NCBI GenBank assembly: GCA_004020545.1
Contig: SAQE01000029.1
Span: 1-38,825, forward strand
Direction of reading: 5' to 3'
From: Mesorhizobium sp.
GTDB lineage: Bacteria > Pseudomonadota > Alphaproteobacteria > Rhizobiales > Rhizobiaceae
DNA: 38,825 nucleotides
Positions within the stretch are counted from its first letter, which is position 1. Every line of letters begins with the position of its first letter. Made by a program: the position numbers and the translations under genes. Below, one piece after another: positions 23,034 through 31,667 of this stretch. Under the pieces are notes generated by a model that was not told the origin of the DNA, searched no databases, and was given only the letters and a program-made list of their open reading frames with translations.

Positions 23034-24474
23034 AGACCAGCTTGTCCTTCGATTTCACATCCAGCATGTGGCCATAGGGGCCGGTGACGCCGTCGCCATG
23101 CTCATACTTGCGGATCATGTCCTTGCTAACTTCGAGCTGTCCGAGCAGCATGAGTTCCGGGTCGTTGGCCGGCCTCGTCTTGTCGAATGGCGTCGCCAGT
23201 TGCTCGCCGGGCTTCACCGGCCGCACGAGGTGCGGTGTCACGATGACAACCAGCTCCGTTTCTTCCTTCTGCGTGCTCGAATTCTTGAACAGCGCACCGA
23301 TGATCGGCACCTGGCCAAGCCACGGCACCTGATCCTGAAGCCTCGTGTTCTTGCTGGACAGCAGGCCCCCGACCGCGAAGCTCTGGCCGTCGCGCAGGTC
23401 GACCACGGTCGCCAGCTTGCGGTTGGTGAAGATCGGGTCGCCGGCCGGCGTGAAGCCGGTCAGGTCGCTGACTTCCGGCGCCAGCTTGATATGGATCTTG
23501 CCGTCATCCAGCACCACCGGCGTGAAGTTCAGATTGACGCCGAATTGCTTGAACACAATCTCGATTTCGCCCTGGCTGTTGACGCTGCGGATCGGCACTT
23601 CGCCGCCGGCGTTGAAGCTGGCCGTTTCGCCGGAAACCGTGGTGAGGTTTGGCTCGGCCAGGAGACGTACGAGACCCTTCGACTCGAGCGCTTCGATGAT
23701 CAGATCGACCTTGACGTTGCTGTCGATGATGCGGGTAATTAAAGCTCCGAAGGGGCTGGCGGTCGACAGTAATCCGCTGAGCAGATCTCCATCGCCAAGG
23801 ACCACGGGATTGCCGTCGTCATCCTTCGTCGTGGTCGCGATCCCGGTGCCAACCCTGGACGTTCCGCTCCCGTTCTTGCTCCGGAAAGACACGCCGAGGT
23901 CGCGGCCGCTATTGCGCTTGGCCTCAAGGATGCGCACCGAAAGATTGACCTGCTCGCTGTCATCGATGGTGACAGCATTGATGATGGCGTCGGGGCCATA
24001 TTGCTGCGTCACCTCGACGATCTGCGCCAGTGTCGCGGCATCCTTGACATGGCCGCTCAGTCGAACCTTGCCGTTGATCGAACCGATTTCGATGCGCGCC
24101 CTCGGTGCCACCTGACGGATCGCGGCCGCCATGTCGCTGACATCCTGGCCGACCTCGATCTGGATGGCGCCCAGCGAGCGTTTGTCCTCGGAAAACAGGT
24201 TGACGGTGGTGGTACCGAGGCTCTTGCCGATAATATAGAGCGTCTTGTCTGTCATCGGCTGTGCATCGGCGATCTTTTCGTCGCCGACGACGATATCGCC
24301 CAGTGTGGCGTTCACCTGGATCGTGGCGGATTGAGAAACGGGCACGAACACGCGGTGCAGCGACGGGCTCGACACATCGATGAAGCGGTCAGCGGCACGA
24401 GCCGCGAAACTCAACGGCAACGCACAGGACAATACCACAGCGGCCGCCGTAAGTGGTCCCCAGAACGCACGCAT
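23020..24474 (-). CDS. cpaC: Tad pilus outer-membrane secretin CpaC/RcpA
   Basis: The 484-residue product has a signal peptide (residues 1-27, ending FAARA), then the pilus/MSHA-type N-terminal domain (SLHRVFVPVSQSATIQVNATLGDIVVGDEKIADAQP). A BON-like segment follows (INGKVRLSGHVKDAATLAQIVEV). From about residue 250 comes the secretin domain, with VRLLAEPNLTTVSGETASFNAGGEVPI, FGVNLNFTPVVLDDGKIHIKLAPEVSDL and VPWLGQVPIIGALFKNSSTQKEETELVVIVTPHLVRP. It forms the outer-membrane channel for the pilus. A GAGGGGG site precedes ATG 24474, 55 nt after cpaB. Confidence 0.93.
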   Translation of the reverse strand: MRAFWGPLTAAAVVLSCALPLSFAARAADRFIDVSSPSLHRVFVPVSQSATIQVNATLGDIVVGDEKIADAQPMTDKTLYIIGKSLGTTTVNLFSEDKRSLGAIQIEVGQDVSDMAAAIRQVAPRARIEIGSINGKVRLSGHVKDAATLAQIVEVTQQYGPDAIINAVTIDDSEQVNLSVRILEAKRNSGRDLGVSFRSKNGSGTSRVGTGIATTTKDDDGNPVVLGDGDLLSGLLSTASPFGALITRIIDSNVKVDLIIEALESKGLVRLLAEPNLTTVSGETASFNAGGEVPIRSVNSQGEIEIVFKQFGVNLNFTPVVLDDGKIHIKLAPEVSDLTGFTPAGDPIFTNRKLATVVDLRDGQSFAVGGLLSSKNTRLQDQVPWLGQVPIIGALFKNSSTQKEETELVVIVTPHLVRPVKPGEQLATPFDKTRPANDPELMLLGQLEVSKDMIRKYEHGDGVTGPYGHMLDVKSKDKLVYVKK

Positions 24475-24529
24475 CTACACTACCCCCTCGTTGGCTGATT
24501 CGGACTCCACCTATCCTAATGTGCCAACG

Positions 24530-25567
24530 TCACTTTTGTCGCGGCACCTCGTATGTTTCGAACTTTATACCTCGAAATACACGAACTGTCGCTTGCGCCG
24601 GTGGCTCCGGCTTTACATATTTGACCTCTTCCTTGACGATTTCCTTCGCTTGCGGCGCAGATGCCACAGCCGGGGCCGGTTTGACCTTGCTCAAGTCGTC
24701 GAGTTTGTTGCCTACCCGTTCGACGGCCTGGGCCAGCCCGGCGAGCTTGTCGTCGGCGCGTTTGCGATCGGCGGCGGCTGCGGCGTCCACCGCTGCCTGC
24801 CTGGCCAGTTCAGCTTGCCTCTTGGCAACGTCTTCCGGCGTGTCGCCGGTCAGATCCGAAAGCGTGACGCGTTCGGTCATCTCACCCTTGTTGGCCGCCG
24901 CCTGGCGAAGCGCCAGCGACAATTGGCCGGCACCTGCGGCGAGCGTAAGTTTCTGGGCGTCCTTGGTGCTGACTTCCACGGTGACTGCCTTGACCACCGT
25001 CGGGCTGTCCTTGCTTTCGTCAGCCACCTGGTCGACGGCGAGCACTTTGACGCTTTGCAGCAACACGTCGACGAAACTCTTGTCGCCTTCATCGCTGCGC
25101 ACGGTGCGCGTCAACAGCACGTCGACACGGTCGCCGGGAAAGACAAAGCCGGCTACGCCGAGCACATCGTTCACGCGGATGGAGACAGCCTTCATGCCTT
25201 CGGCAAGCACCGCCGAAAGCGTGGCGCGCTGGCCGGGGCCGGTAATCTTGGTGGCGAGAACCGGCTCATTGGTGCCGATCGCCTGAAGCGCCTGCTTGGT
25301 GCCTTCGCCCGCCAGCAGGTCCTTTGTTGTCTTGAAAGCTCCGGCTGGAACCGCGCCGGAGGGCCAGGCGACTTCACGCAGCTTGTCCGCCGACAGCGTG
25401 TCGCCGAACTTCAGCGGGACCGCGGCCACCACGACCGTGTCGCGTTGAACGTCTTCCGTGCGCGCCATGGCGCTGCGCTGATTGGCCAGCCAAATATTCG
25501 CCAGAACCACCGCCAATACGCCAAACACGCCGGCGAGAACAATCATAATTACAGTATTTGCGCGCAT
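24530..25567 (-). CDS. cpaB: Tad pilus assembly protein CpaB/RcpC
   Basis: The 345-residue product has one N-terminal membrane segment (MIVLAGVFGVLAVVLANIWLA), then a SAF domain (VVVAAVPLKFGDTLSADKLREVAWPSGAVP). The RcpC/CpaB core follows (MKAVSIRVNDVLGVAGFVFPGDRVDVLLTRTV). The C-terminal ~110 residues form a charged alanine-rich coiled coil and a proline-rich tail. Known members are periplasmic and work with the secretin. It follows the flp gene after 83 nt that contains a strong hairpin (25611-25635). Confidence 0.9.
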   Translation of the reverse strand: MRANTVIMIVLAGVFGVLAVVLANIWLANQRSAMARTEDVQRDTVVVAAVPLKFGDTLSADKLREVAWPSGAVPAGAFKTTKDLLAGEGTKQALQAIGTNEPVLATKITGPGQRATLSAVLAEGMKAVSIRVNDVLGVAGFVFPGDRVDVLLTRTVRSDEGDKSFVDVLLQSVKVLAVDQVADESKDSPTVVKAVTVEVSTKDAQKLTLAAGAGQLSLALRQAAANKGEMTERVTLSDLTGDTPEDVAKRQAELARQAAVDAAAAADRKRADDKLAGLAQAVERVGNKLDDLSKVKPAPAVASAPQAKEIVKEEVKYVKPEPPAQATVRVFRGIKFETYEVPRQK

Positions 25568-25610
25568 CGATTTTGCCCCGCCCGATTGCGTACGCCGCTA
25601 GTTCTATCAT

Positions 25611-25635
25611 CGACGCCGGGGATGTCCCGGCGTCG
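25611..25635 (-). terminator. Strong hairpin between flp and cpaB
   Basis: CGACGCCGGG at 25611-25620 pairs perfectly over 10 bp with CCCGGCGTCG at 25626-25635 around a 5-nt loop, 15 nt after the flp stop. No T run follows on the minus strand, so it probably acts as a partial terminator or 3' stabiliser. Either would raise pilin mRNA above that of the assembly genes. Confidence 0.6.
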
Positions 25636-25650
25636 GTGACTGTCAGGATA

Positions 25651-25824
25651 TCACGGCAGCGTCGTCGACAGCGTCGTCCACTGGGTGCCGACCCAACCGC
25701 CGACGAAAATGACCGAAGCGATCACGGCCACGGTGATGATGCCGAGCAGGATCGTATATTCGACCATAGCAGCGCCGTTTTCGTCGTCGCGGAACTGCCG
25801 GGCCATCGTCATGAGCTTTTTCAT
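25651..25824 (-). CDS. flp: Flp-type major pilin
   Basis: The 57-residue gene begins at ATG 25824 with GGGAG 8-12 nt upstream. The product begins MKKLMTMARQFRDDENG, followed by AAMVEYTILLGIITVAVIAS. Cleavage after Gly17 leaves glutamate at +5 and tyrosine at +6, the exact Flp/PilA processing motif. The mature pilin would be 40 residues: a hydrophobic helix and a short tail ending TTLSTTLP. It opens the minus arm of the tad locus. A CtrA box lies about 120 nt upstream (25944-25959). Confidence 0.93.
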   Translation of the reverse strand: MKKLMTMARQFRDDENGAAMVEYTILLGIITVAVIASVIFVGGWVGTQWTTLSTTLP

Positions 25825-26323
25825 GCCAATTTCTCCCTTTGGAGGTTTGAACCCGACGAGACAGAGCTAAGGATGAACCCCATACCCAAGCATCCCCCGT
25901 CACGTTCAATCCTAGGTCCCGCAAAAAAGCAGAGTCAAACGGATTAACAGTCCCTTAACCTTTCAATACTTGATGAATAGCCCTTTTCAGTGTTGACAAG
26001 AGCTTGATTCAGCTCGCTTTTCAAGCGATCTTAACCATTCATTCACAATTCCGCCGCCGCCATGCCACCACTGGCATCATATTAGGAACTATGCATAACT
26101 CATTATATCTGAGTTCTTAGGGAAGCGACTGCCCATGCGGCGACAAAGGTCCTAGGACTTTAGTCTGCAAGCCTAGAGTAAGGCAAAAATAAAACGATTT
26201 CCCGAAATTCATTTCTTAACTATGCCGCAAGTAATATGTCCAGTGTGTCCTTCAGGCCGCTTGTGCCCCTCGTGGTTAACGCTTAGTTTCGACGTGGGGA
26301 AAACCAGAAGGGGGTTGAGCGGC
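25825..26323. promoter_or_regulatory. AT-rich divergent control region of the tad locus
   Basis: About 500 bp with no credible gene separate flp (minus) from cpaF (plus). The stretch 25920-26220 is much richer in A and T than its flanks. It holds one full CtrA site (25944-25959), further TTAAC half-sites near 26030, 26216 and 26276, and a 10-bp palindrome GTCCTAGGAC at 26149-26158. Promoters for both arms must lie here; I could not fix -35 and -10 boxes with confidence. Confidence 0.7.
25944..25959 (+). promoter_or_regulatory. CtrA binding site (TTAA-N7-TTAAC)
   Basis: TTAACAGTCCCTTAAC fits the full CtrA consensus TTAA-N7-TTAA(C) exactly. It lies 120 nt upstream of the flp start codon. CtrA is the cell-cycle response regulator of alphaproteobacteria and directly activates the pilin gene in Caulobacter. 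Cell-cycle control of this pilus is therefore likely. Confidence 0.75.
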
Positions 26324-27706
26324 ATGTTAGGTCGCTTCATCAAAGGGCCGAACGAACAGAAACCGCCGCAGCCGGCGCCCCTTCCGGCGTTGAATGGGGC
26401 GCCAAGCGCTCCTGTTGTAGAAGCCGAATCGCAGGGCGACGACTTTCTGTCATTGAAGGTCGAGCTCCATCGCCATCTCATCGATCGCTTCAACCTGACC
26501 GCTCTCGAAAGCGCCTCCAAGGATGAAATCCTCAATGAGATCCGGCCGATCGTGCGCGAATTCGTGCGCGGCCGCAACGTGCCGTTGAATGCGCGCGAGC
26601 TCGACCAACTGACCAGCGACACCGCAGACGAGATGCTGGGGCTTGGCCCGATCGAACCGCTGCTCAAGGACGATTCGATTGCCGACATCCTGATCAACAC
26701 GCACAAGCGCGTTTTCATCGAGCGGCGTGGTGTGATCGAGGAGACGGCGATCCGCTTTCGCGACGAGGCGCATCTGCTGCGCGTCATCAACAAGATCGTC
26801 TCTGCTATTGGCCGTCGAGTTGATGAATCCGCTCCAATGGTCGATGCGCGCCTTGAAGATGGCTCGCGCGTCAACATCGCCGTACGGCCGATCTCGGTGG
26901 ACGGTCCGCTGGTGTCGATCCGCAAATTTTCCAAAAACCCCTATTCCCTTGAACGCCTGATGGCATTCAACTCGATCCGCCAGCCGATGATCGACCTGCT
27001 GCGAATCGCCGTGCAGGCGCGCAAGTCGATCCTGGTCTCAGGCGGCACCGGCAGCGGCAAGACGACCCTGCTCAACGCGCTCTCTAGCTACATCCCCGCC
27101 AGGGAGCGCCTGATCACCATCGAGGACGCCGCGGAGCTTCAGTTGCAGCAGCCGCATGTCGGCCGGCTGGAAACGCGCCCGCCCAATGTCGAGGGCAAGG
27201 GCGAGGTTCGCCAGCGCGAGCTGGTCAAGAACGCATTGCGCATGCGGCCGGATCGCATCATCGTCGGCGAGGTGCGCGGCGAGGAAGCCTTCGATATGCT
27301 GCAGGCGATGAACACCGGCCACGAAGGTTCGATGACAACCATCCACGCCAACACCCCGCGCGATGCCATATCGCGGCTGGAACAGATGGTTGGCATGGCA
27401 GGTATGCCCATGACCAATGAATCGATCCGCGCGCAGATTTCGTCGGCCATCGACATCATCGTGCAAACGCAGAGGCTTTCCGACGGTGGCAGGCGGGTTG
27501 TTTCCATATCGGAATTGACCGGCATGGAAGGCAATGTCGTCCAGTTGCAGGAAATCTACCACTTCGTGCGCCGTGATGTGGCTGCCGATGGAAAGATCAT
27601 CGGCGAATTTCGCGCGACGGGTGTTCGGCCGCGATTTGCCCAGGAGGCGGCGACGCTGGGGCACAATTTCGCCAAGGACGCCTTCAATCCGCAGGTCCCA
27701 CTCTGA
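26324..27706 (+). CDS. cpaF: Tad secretion ATPase CpaF/TadA
   Basis: The 460-residue product starts at ATG 26324, 8 nt after a GAAGGGGG tract; an in-frame codon at 26222 lies in the control region. The N-terminal domain has LTSDTADEMLGLGPIEPLLKDDSIADILIN. The catalytic domain has Walker A SGGTGSGKTTLL (Lys246), RLITIEDAAELQLQQPHVGRLETRP, and MNTGHEGSMTTIHANTPRDAISRLEQM. These mark a type II/IV secretion ATPase of the Tad branch. It powers pilus polymerisation at the inner membrane. Its TGA stop overlaps the ATG of tadB. Confidence 0.95.
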   Translation: MLGRFIKGPNEQKPPQPAPLPALNGAPSAPVVEAESQGDDFLSLKVELHRHLIDRFNLTALESASKDEILNEIRPIVREFVRGRNVPLNARELDQLTSDTADEMLGLGPIEPLLKDDSIADILINTHKRVFIERRGVIEETAIRFRDEAHLLRVINKIVSAIGRRVDESAPMVDARLEDGSRVNIAVRPISVDGPLVSIRKFSKNPYSLERLMAFNSIRQPMIDLLRIAVQARKSILVSGGTGSGKTTLLNALSSYIPARERLITIEDAAELQLQQPHVGRLETRPPNVEGKGEVRQRELVKNALRMRPDRIIVGEVRGEEAFDMLQAMNTGHEGSMTTIHANTPRDAISRLEQMVGMAGMPMTNESIRAQISSAIDIIVQTQRLSDGGRRVVSISELTGMEGNVVQLQEIYHFVRRDVAADGKIIGEFRATGVRPRFAQEAATLGHNFAKDAFNPQVPL

Positions 27707-28677
27707 TGCTGACCGGTCAGACGCTGCTCTATTTCATTTATGTGCTCGCGGCGGCCTCCGTGATCCTTGCGGCCGAGTCATTCTACCTGTCGTTTGCAGG
27801 CCGACGAGCGCGAGCAGGGGTGATAAACCGGCGCCTGCAGCGACTTGGAGAAGATGCGCCGGCTGAAAGGAGTTTGCAGGGGCTTCTGCAGGAGCGCGGG
27901 CTGACGGCGTCGGGCGACTACATTTTCGGCGCCGTAACGCTGAATCGGCTTTACACGCAATCCGGCATCACCGGGAACCCGCTGGCATTCGCGGCGATGT
28001 TTCTGCTCGCAGGCCTCGTGATTGCGCTCTTCCTGCCGTTGCTCCTAGGCTTCTCTGTCGTCGTCGCGGTCATCGCCTTTTTTGTTGTCGGATTTGTTCT
28101 GCCGATTCTCGTTCTGCGACGCGCGAGGGATAGGCGAATCCAAAAATTTGCTGCCCAACTCCCGGACGCGCTCGATATGATCGTGCGATCGCTGCGCGCC
28201 GGCCATCCAACCACCGTGGCCATCGGTCTTGTTGCGCGCGAGATGCCCGATCCGCTTGGGACCGAATTCGGCATCGTGTCGGACGAAATCACCTTCGGCC
28301 TGAGCCTTGAACAGGCGGTGCGGAAGCTTTCGGAAAGGGTCGGCTTCGAGGGGCTTCACCTTTTGTCAGTGTCGCTCTCGATTCAGGCCAAGACCGGCGG
28401 CAACCTGACGGAAATTTTGTCTAATCTCGCTTCCGTGTTGCGCGAACGGCGAACGCTCCGGCTGAAAATTAAAGCGCTTTCCGCCGAAGGGCGCATGTCG
28501 GCCTGGATCATTTCCCTGTTTCCGGTTTTCATGTTTGGTATTCTGATGCTCATCGCCCCAAGCTATTACGGCGATATATGGGAAAGCCCGCTGATTCTAC
28601 CGGTGTTTTTGATCTTTGGGTCTTGGGCGTTGCTGGGGGACTTCATCATGTACCGTATGGTCAATTTCGATTTCTGA
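27706..28677 (+). CDS. tadB: Tad pilus inner-membrane platform protein TadB
   Basis: The 323-residue product has an N-terminal membrane helix, two central helices (PLAFAAMFLLAGLVIALFLPLLLGFSVVVAVIAFFVVGFVLP), the type II secretion F domain (QLPDALDMIVRSLRAGHPTTVAIGLVAREMPDPLGTEF, then LSVSLSIQAKTGGNLTEILSNLASVLRER), and two closing helices. With TadC it forms the platform on which CpaF acts. Its start overlaps the cpaF stop, and tadC follows after 10 nt. Confidence 0.93.
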   Translation: MLTGQTLLYFIYVLAAASVILAAESFYLSFAGRRARAGVINRRLQRLGEDAPAERSLQGLLQERGLTASGDYIFGAVTLNRLYTQSGITGNPLAFAAMFLLAGLVIALFLPLLLGFSVVVAVIAFFVVGFVLPILVLRRARDRRIQKFAAQLPDALDMIVRSLRAGHPTTVAIGLVAREMPDPLGTEFGIVSDEITFGLSLEQAVRKLSERVGFEGLHLLSVSLSIQAKTGGNLTEILSNLASVLRERRTLRLKIKALSAEGRMSAWIISLFPVFMFGILMLIAPSYYGDIWESPLILPVFLIFGSWALLGDFIMYRMVNFDF

Positions 28678-28687
28678 GAGAGCCGAC

Positions 28688-29638
28688 TTGCTGACCGATA
28701 TCGGAAATTCGAGCCTTTTGCTCTCGCTTGCGGTCTTCCTGGCGGCGGCTGCACTTTTTACTGTGGCCGCGCTGGTTATTATGCCGGTTCTCCAAACCAG
28801 AAGAATGGTCGCGCAAAGCCTTTTGTCCGAGGGCATCAGCAATCGACGCTCGCTTGGCGCGCGGCAGGAGCTCAACAGGATTTCCGCGCAGCGGCCTGTC
28901 GATGCCTATTTCCGCGCCTTGGAGAAGGAGCGCGGCGAGCCGAATGCGCTTGAAGCCAAGTTGTTCCGGGCCGGATTCCATCAATCCAGCGCGCCGATCA
29001 TTTACACATTGTCTCGTCTTGCCGCCGTATGTGTCGGGTTCCTGGTAACCTACGCACTTCTTTCGCGTGTGTTGCCGCCTCAAATGCCAAGCATTGTGGT
29101 CTTTGCCGGTTCGGCTCTGATAGGTCTTGGCTGTATCGTCATTCCGAGCATTGCGCTCGACCGATTCGAGAACGGCCAGAAGCAGATCTATCGACGCGGC
29201 TTTCCTGACTTCATGGACATGATGATCACTTGCGCCGATGCGGGCATGAGCCTCGAGGCGGCCGTTGAACGCGTCGGCGCCGAACTGGCCGGAACCCATA
29301 AATGGCTCGGTATCCAACTATCGATCATGAATTTGCAGTTGCGGGCCGGCAAACCGCTGCGCGAGGCGCTGCGCGAACTTGCTGATCGCGTCGGCCTCGA
29401 GGAAGCGCGCGCCCTGGCCGTGCTGTTCCGGCAATCGGAAGAACTCGGCACCAGCCTGACAGAAGCCTTGCGCGTCTACAGCGACGAGATGCGCACACAG
29501 CGGATCCTCCGTGCCGAGGAGCGCGCCAACGCGCTCCCGGTAAAAATGATGATTCCTTTGGGGATTTGCATCTTTCCGGTCGTGATGATGGTCGTCATGC
29601 TGCCTGTGGTCATCCGCATGAAAGGCGTTTTCTTCTAG
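28688..29638 (+). CDS. tadC: Tad pilus inner-membrane platform protein TadC
   Basis: The 316-residue product is read from TTG 28688, which is preceded by GAGAGAG; no ATG or GTG lies near the tadB stop in this frame. It has helices at both ends and in the middle (IYTLSRLAAVCVGFLVTYALL) and a type II secretion F domain (FPDFMDMMITCADAGMSLEAAVERVG, then LFRQSEELGTSLTEALRVYSDEMRTQRI). It ends GICIFPVVMMVVMLPVVIRMKGVFF. It pairs with TadB. The start codon is the uncertain point. Confidence 0.92.
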   Translation: MLTDIGNSSLLLSLAVFLAAAALFTVAALVIMPVLQTRRMVAQSLLSEGISNRRSLGARQELNRISAQRPVDAYFRALEKERGEPNALEAKLFRAGFHQSSAPIIYTLSRLAAVCVGFLVTYALLSRVLPPQMPSIVVFAGSALIGLGCIVIPSIALDRFENGQKQIYRRGFPDFMDMMITCADAGMSLEAAVERVGAELAGTHKWLGIQLSIMNLQLRAGKPLREALRELADRVGLEEARALAVLFRQSEELGTSLTEALRVYSDEMRTQRILRAEERANALPVKMMIPLGICIFPVVMMVVMLPVVIRMKGVFF

Positions 29639-29691
29639 CTGAACATATGCTTTGGTCCGAATGTGGGTCGGGGGACTCTCGGGGAAACGAC

Positions 29692-30240
29692 ATGAAGAAG
29701 CTGATTGCCGCAGCCAGCCTGTTGATGATAGCGCTTGCCGGCTGTCAGACGAACGGGAACGACGCCACGGACGGTGTCGTTCGCACCAATGAGCCCGCCA
29801 AAGGCGACTACACTGCCTTTGGAGACGCTTTCGATGGTCTGAAGACGATTAGCGATGTCGACTACTATGCCTCGGACCAGGCGGTTGCCGAGGCCAAAAC
29901 CCAGTTCCGCTCCGAGAACTACGGCAATGCCGGCGCCTTGTTCTATAAGGCCACGCGGCTGGCGCCCAACGATGGGGTCGCCTGGCTTGGCCTTGCCGCC
30001 TCCTGCGATCGCATTCGGCGTTTCGATTTGTCTGACATGGCCTATGGCCGGGCTTATCGGCTGCTCGGCGCGACACCGGAATATTACAACAACGTCGGGT
30101 ACTCCTATCTGTTGCGCGGCAAGTTGCAGGACGCGCGGACCAATTTCCTCAAGGCGTATGAACTCGCGCCCAACGATCCGACCGTGGCTAACAATTTGAA
30201 GTTGCTATCATCCAGCGTGCGCAACATAGAGCGGTCATGA
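29692..30240 (+). CDS. tadD: Tad pilus TPR lipoprotein TadD
   Basis: The 182-residue product starts at ATG 29692 with GGGGAAA upstream. The N-terminus MKKLIAAASLLMIALAGC has a lipobox at Cys18. Three tetratricopeptide units follow: SENYGNAGALFYKATRLAPNDGVAWLGLAA, then FDLSDMAYGRAYRLLGATPEYYNNVGYSYL, then GKLQDARTNFLKAYELAPNDPTVANNL. TadD lipoproteins help secretin assembly or stability. Its stop overlaps the cpaA start (ATGA). Confidence 0.88.
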   Translation: MKKLIAAASLLMIALAGCQTNGNDATDGVVRTNEPAKGDYTAFGDAFDGLKTISDVDYYASDQAVAEAKTQFRSENYGNAGALFYKATRLAPNDGVAWLGLAASCDRIRRFDLSDMAYGRAYRLLGATPEYYNNVGYSYLLRGKLQDARTNFLKAYELAPNDPTVANNLKLLSSSVRNIERS

Positions 30241-30764
30241 GCCTTTTGCTTGCCGCATCGCTGCTGCTCAAGGCGTTGGCCATTCCATTGCTTGTCCGAG
30301 TCGCCTGGCTGGACTTCACCGTGCAGAGAATATCCAACCGCGATGTTCTGCTGCTCCTATGCCTCGGGCTGGGATCGCTTCAGCTCTCCTCGGTAGCGGT
30401 CGGATCGTGGTGGGACATGGGCTTGAGCGCGCTGGCTGGCCTCGTGCTGTTTGTCGGACTGTTTCCATTCTGGACCTTGCGGAAGGTCGGTGCTGGCGAC
30501 GTAAAGCTGATGGCGGTCACGCCATTGTTGGTCGGCGGTAGCGGCCTAGTCGTGTTTTCCCTGTTGTTGCTGGTGTTCGCCCTTGTCACGGCGCTGCTCG
30601 TCAAGAGCCCGTTCCTGCTGCCGGCAGGCGCATTCCGCATTTACGTCCAGCATCTGGATCGCAAGGGCGTTGTGCCATTTGGAGTGCCGATATCGGCTGC
30701 GGCGATCTGCACGGTAGCGTTCGAGATTGCGTACAGCCTCAACGCCCTAATCCTATCGCGTTAG
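30237..30764 (+). CDS. cpaA: Prepilin peptidase CpaA/TadV
   Basis: The 175-residue polytopic protein has the two catalytic aspartates of the A24 family: Asp26 in WLDFTVQRISN and Asp88 in KVGAGDVKLM, the GxGD motif. It lacks the N-methylation domain, as is usual for the short Tad form. It would cleave the Flp pilin (25651-25824) and the TadE-like pseudopilins. It overlaps tadD by 4 nt and closes the plus arm of the pilus locus. Confidence 0.92.
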   Translation: MSLLLAASLLLKALAIPLLVRVAWLDFTVQRISNRDVLLLLCLGLGSLQLSSVAVGSWWDMGLSALAGLVLFVGLFPFWTLRKVGAGDVKLMAVTPLLVGGSGLVVFSLLLLVFALVTALLVKSPFLLPAGAFRIYVQHLDRKGVVPFGVPISAAAICTVAFEIAYSLNALILSR

Positions 30765-30869
30765 CGCGAACTCCAGCCCGCAAGAGCCCAGGTTAACCTT
30801 CTGGAAACCATTAGCTTGCGCTAACGCTGTCGAAGTGGTTGTATCGGGACGTGTCGGCGGGGGCGCCGT

Positions 30870-31667
30870 ATGGATGTCTTAAATCTCAAAGCTCTTTTGA
30901 TTACGGCGCTGATCTTTGTGCCGATCGAGCATCTTTTCGCTCTGCGGCCACGTCAGAAAATTATCAGGAAAGCTTTCCTAAACGATTTGATCTATGCGTT
31001 GTTTAACGGCGCCCCAATAACTCTTGGACTGATCGCAACAACTACGCTGGCAACCGGCATGTTGGGATGGCTCGTGCCGGGCTTTGTCGGAGCAGCGATA
31101 TCATCGCAACCGGTCTGGCTTCAGGTCATCGAGATCATCGTCATAGCCGACATCGGCTTTTACTTTGCTCACCGGGCTTTCCACGCCATCCCGTTTCTGT
31201 GGCACTTTCACGCCATCCACCATAGTATTGAGGAACTTGACTGGCTTGCCGGGCACAGGGTTCATCCTGTTGACCAGGTTTTGACCAAAAGTGCTTCGTT
31301 CGTGCCGATCTACTTGTTAGGCTTTAGCGGCGAATCAATTGTCCTATTCGCATTTATCTTCCACGCCCATGCCCTGCTGCTGCATGCCAATGTTAGACTA
31401 AATATCGGTCCGCTTCGGTGGCTGATTGCTTCTCCTCAGTTCCATCACTGGCATCACGCAAATGAACGGGTAGCGTATGACAAGAATTTTGCCGGGCAGC
31501 TTTCCCTCATCGATGTTGCCTTCGGGACGATGTACCTCCCTGGCAAGACGGTGCCTGCGCGATATGGCGTCGATGACGCCATTCCGTCGAACTACATCGA
31601 GCAACTCGCTTATCCACTAGTTCCAAGAGGCAGGGTCAATGAAACTCCCTCCGCCAACGACGCGTGA
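30870..31667 (+). CDS. Fatty acid hydroxylase / sterol desaturase superfamily protein
   Basis: The 265-residue membrane protein has the superfamily's di-iron histidine boxes in order: HRAFH near residue 107, HFHAIHH near 117, and FHHWHH near 192, with further histidines at HRVH and FHAHALLLHAN between. Members hydroxylate or desaturate alkyl chains using oxygen at the cytoplasmic membrane face. It is the first gene of a four-gene membrane-enzyme cassette and overlaps the next gene by 29 nt. The substrate is unknown; bacterial relatives act on sterol-like, carotenoid or acyl-lipid substrates. The start ATG 30870 lies 105 nt after cpaA. Confidence 0.87.
   Translation: MDVLNLKALLITALIFVPIEHLFALRPRQKIIRKAFLNDLIYALFNGAPITLGLIATTTLATGMLGWLVPGFVGAAISSQPVWLQVIEIIVIADIGFYFAHRAFHAIPFLWHFHAIHHSIEELDWLAGHRVHPVDQVLTKSASFVPIYLLGFSGESIVLFAFIFHAHALLLHANVRLNIGPLRWLIASPQFHHWHHANERVAYDKNFAGQLSLIDVAFGTMYLPGKTVPARYGVDDAIPSNYIEQLAYPLVPRGRVNETPSANDA

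Noticed and set aside
24380-25639. Long plus-strand frames opposite cpaC and cpaB, and similar long frames opposite other genes
   Set aside because: They are antisense shadows typical of high-GC coding DNA; the minus-strand genes have clear domains and operon spacing.
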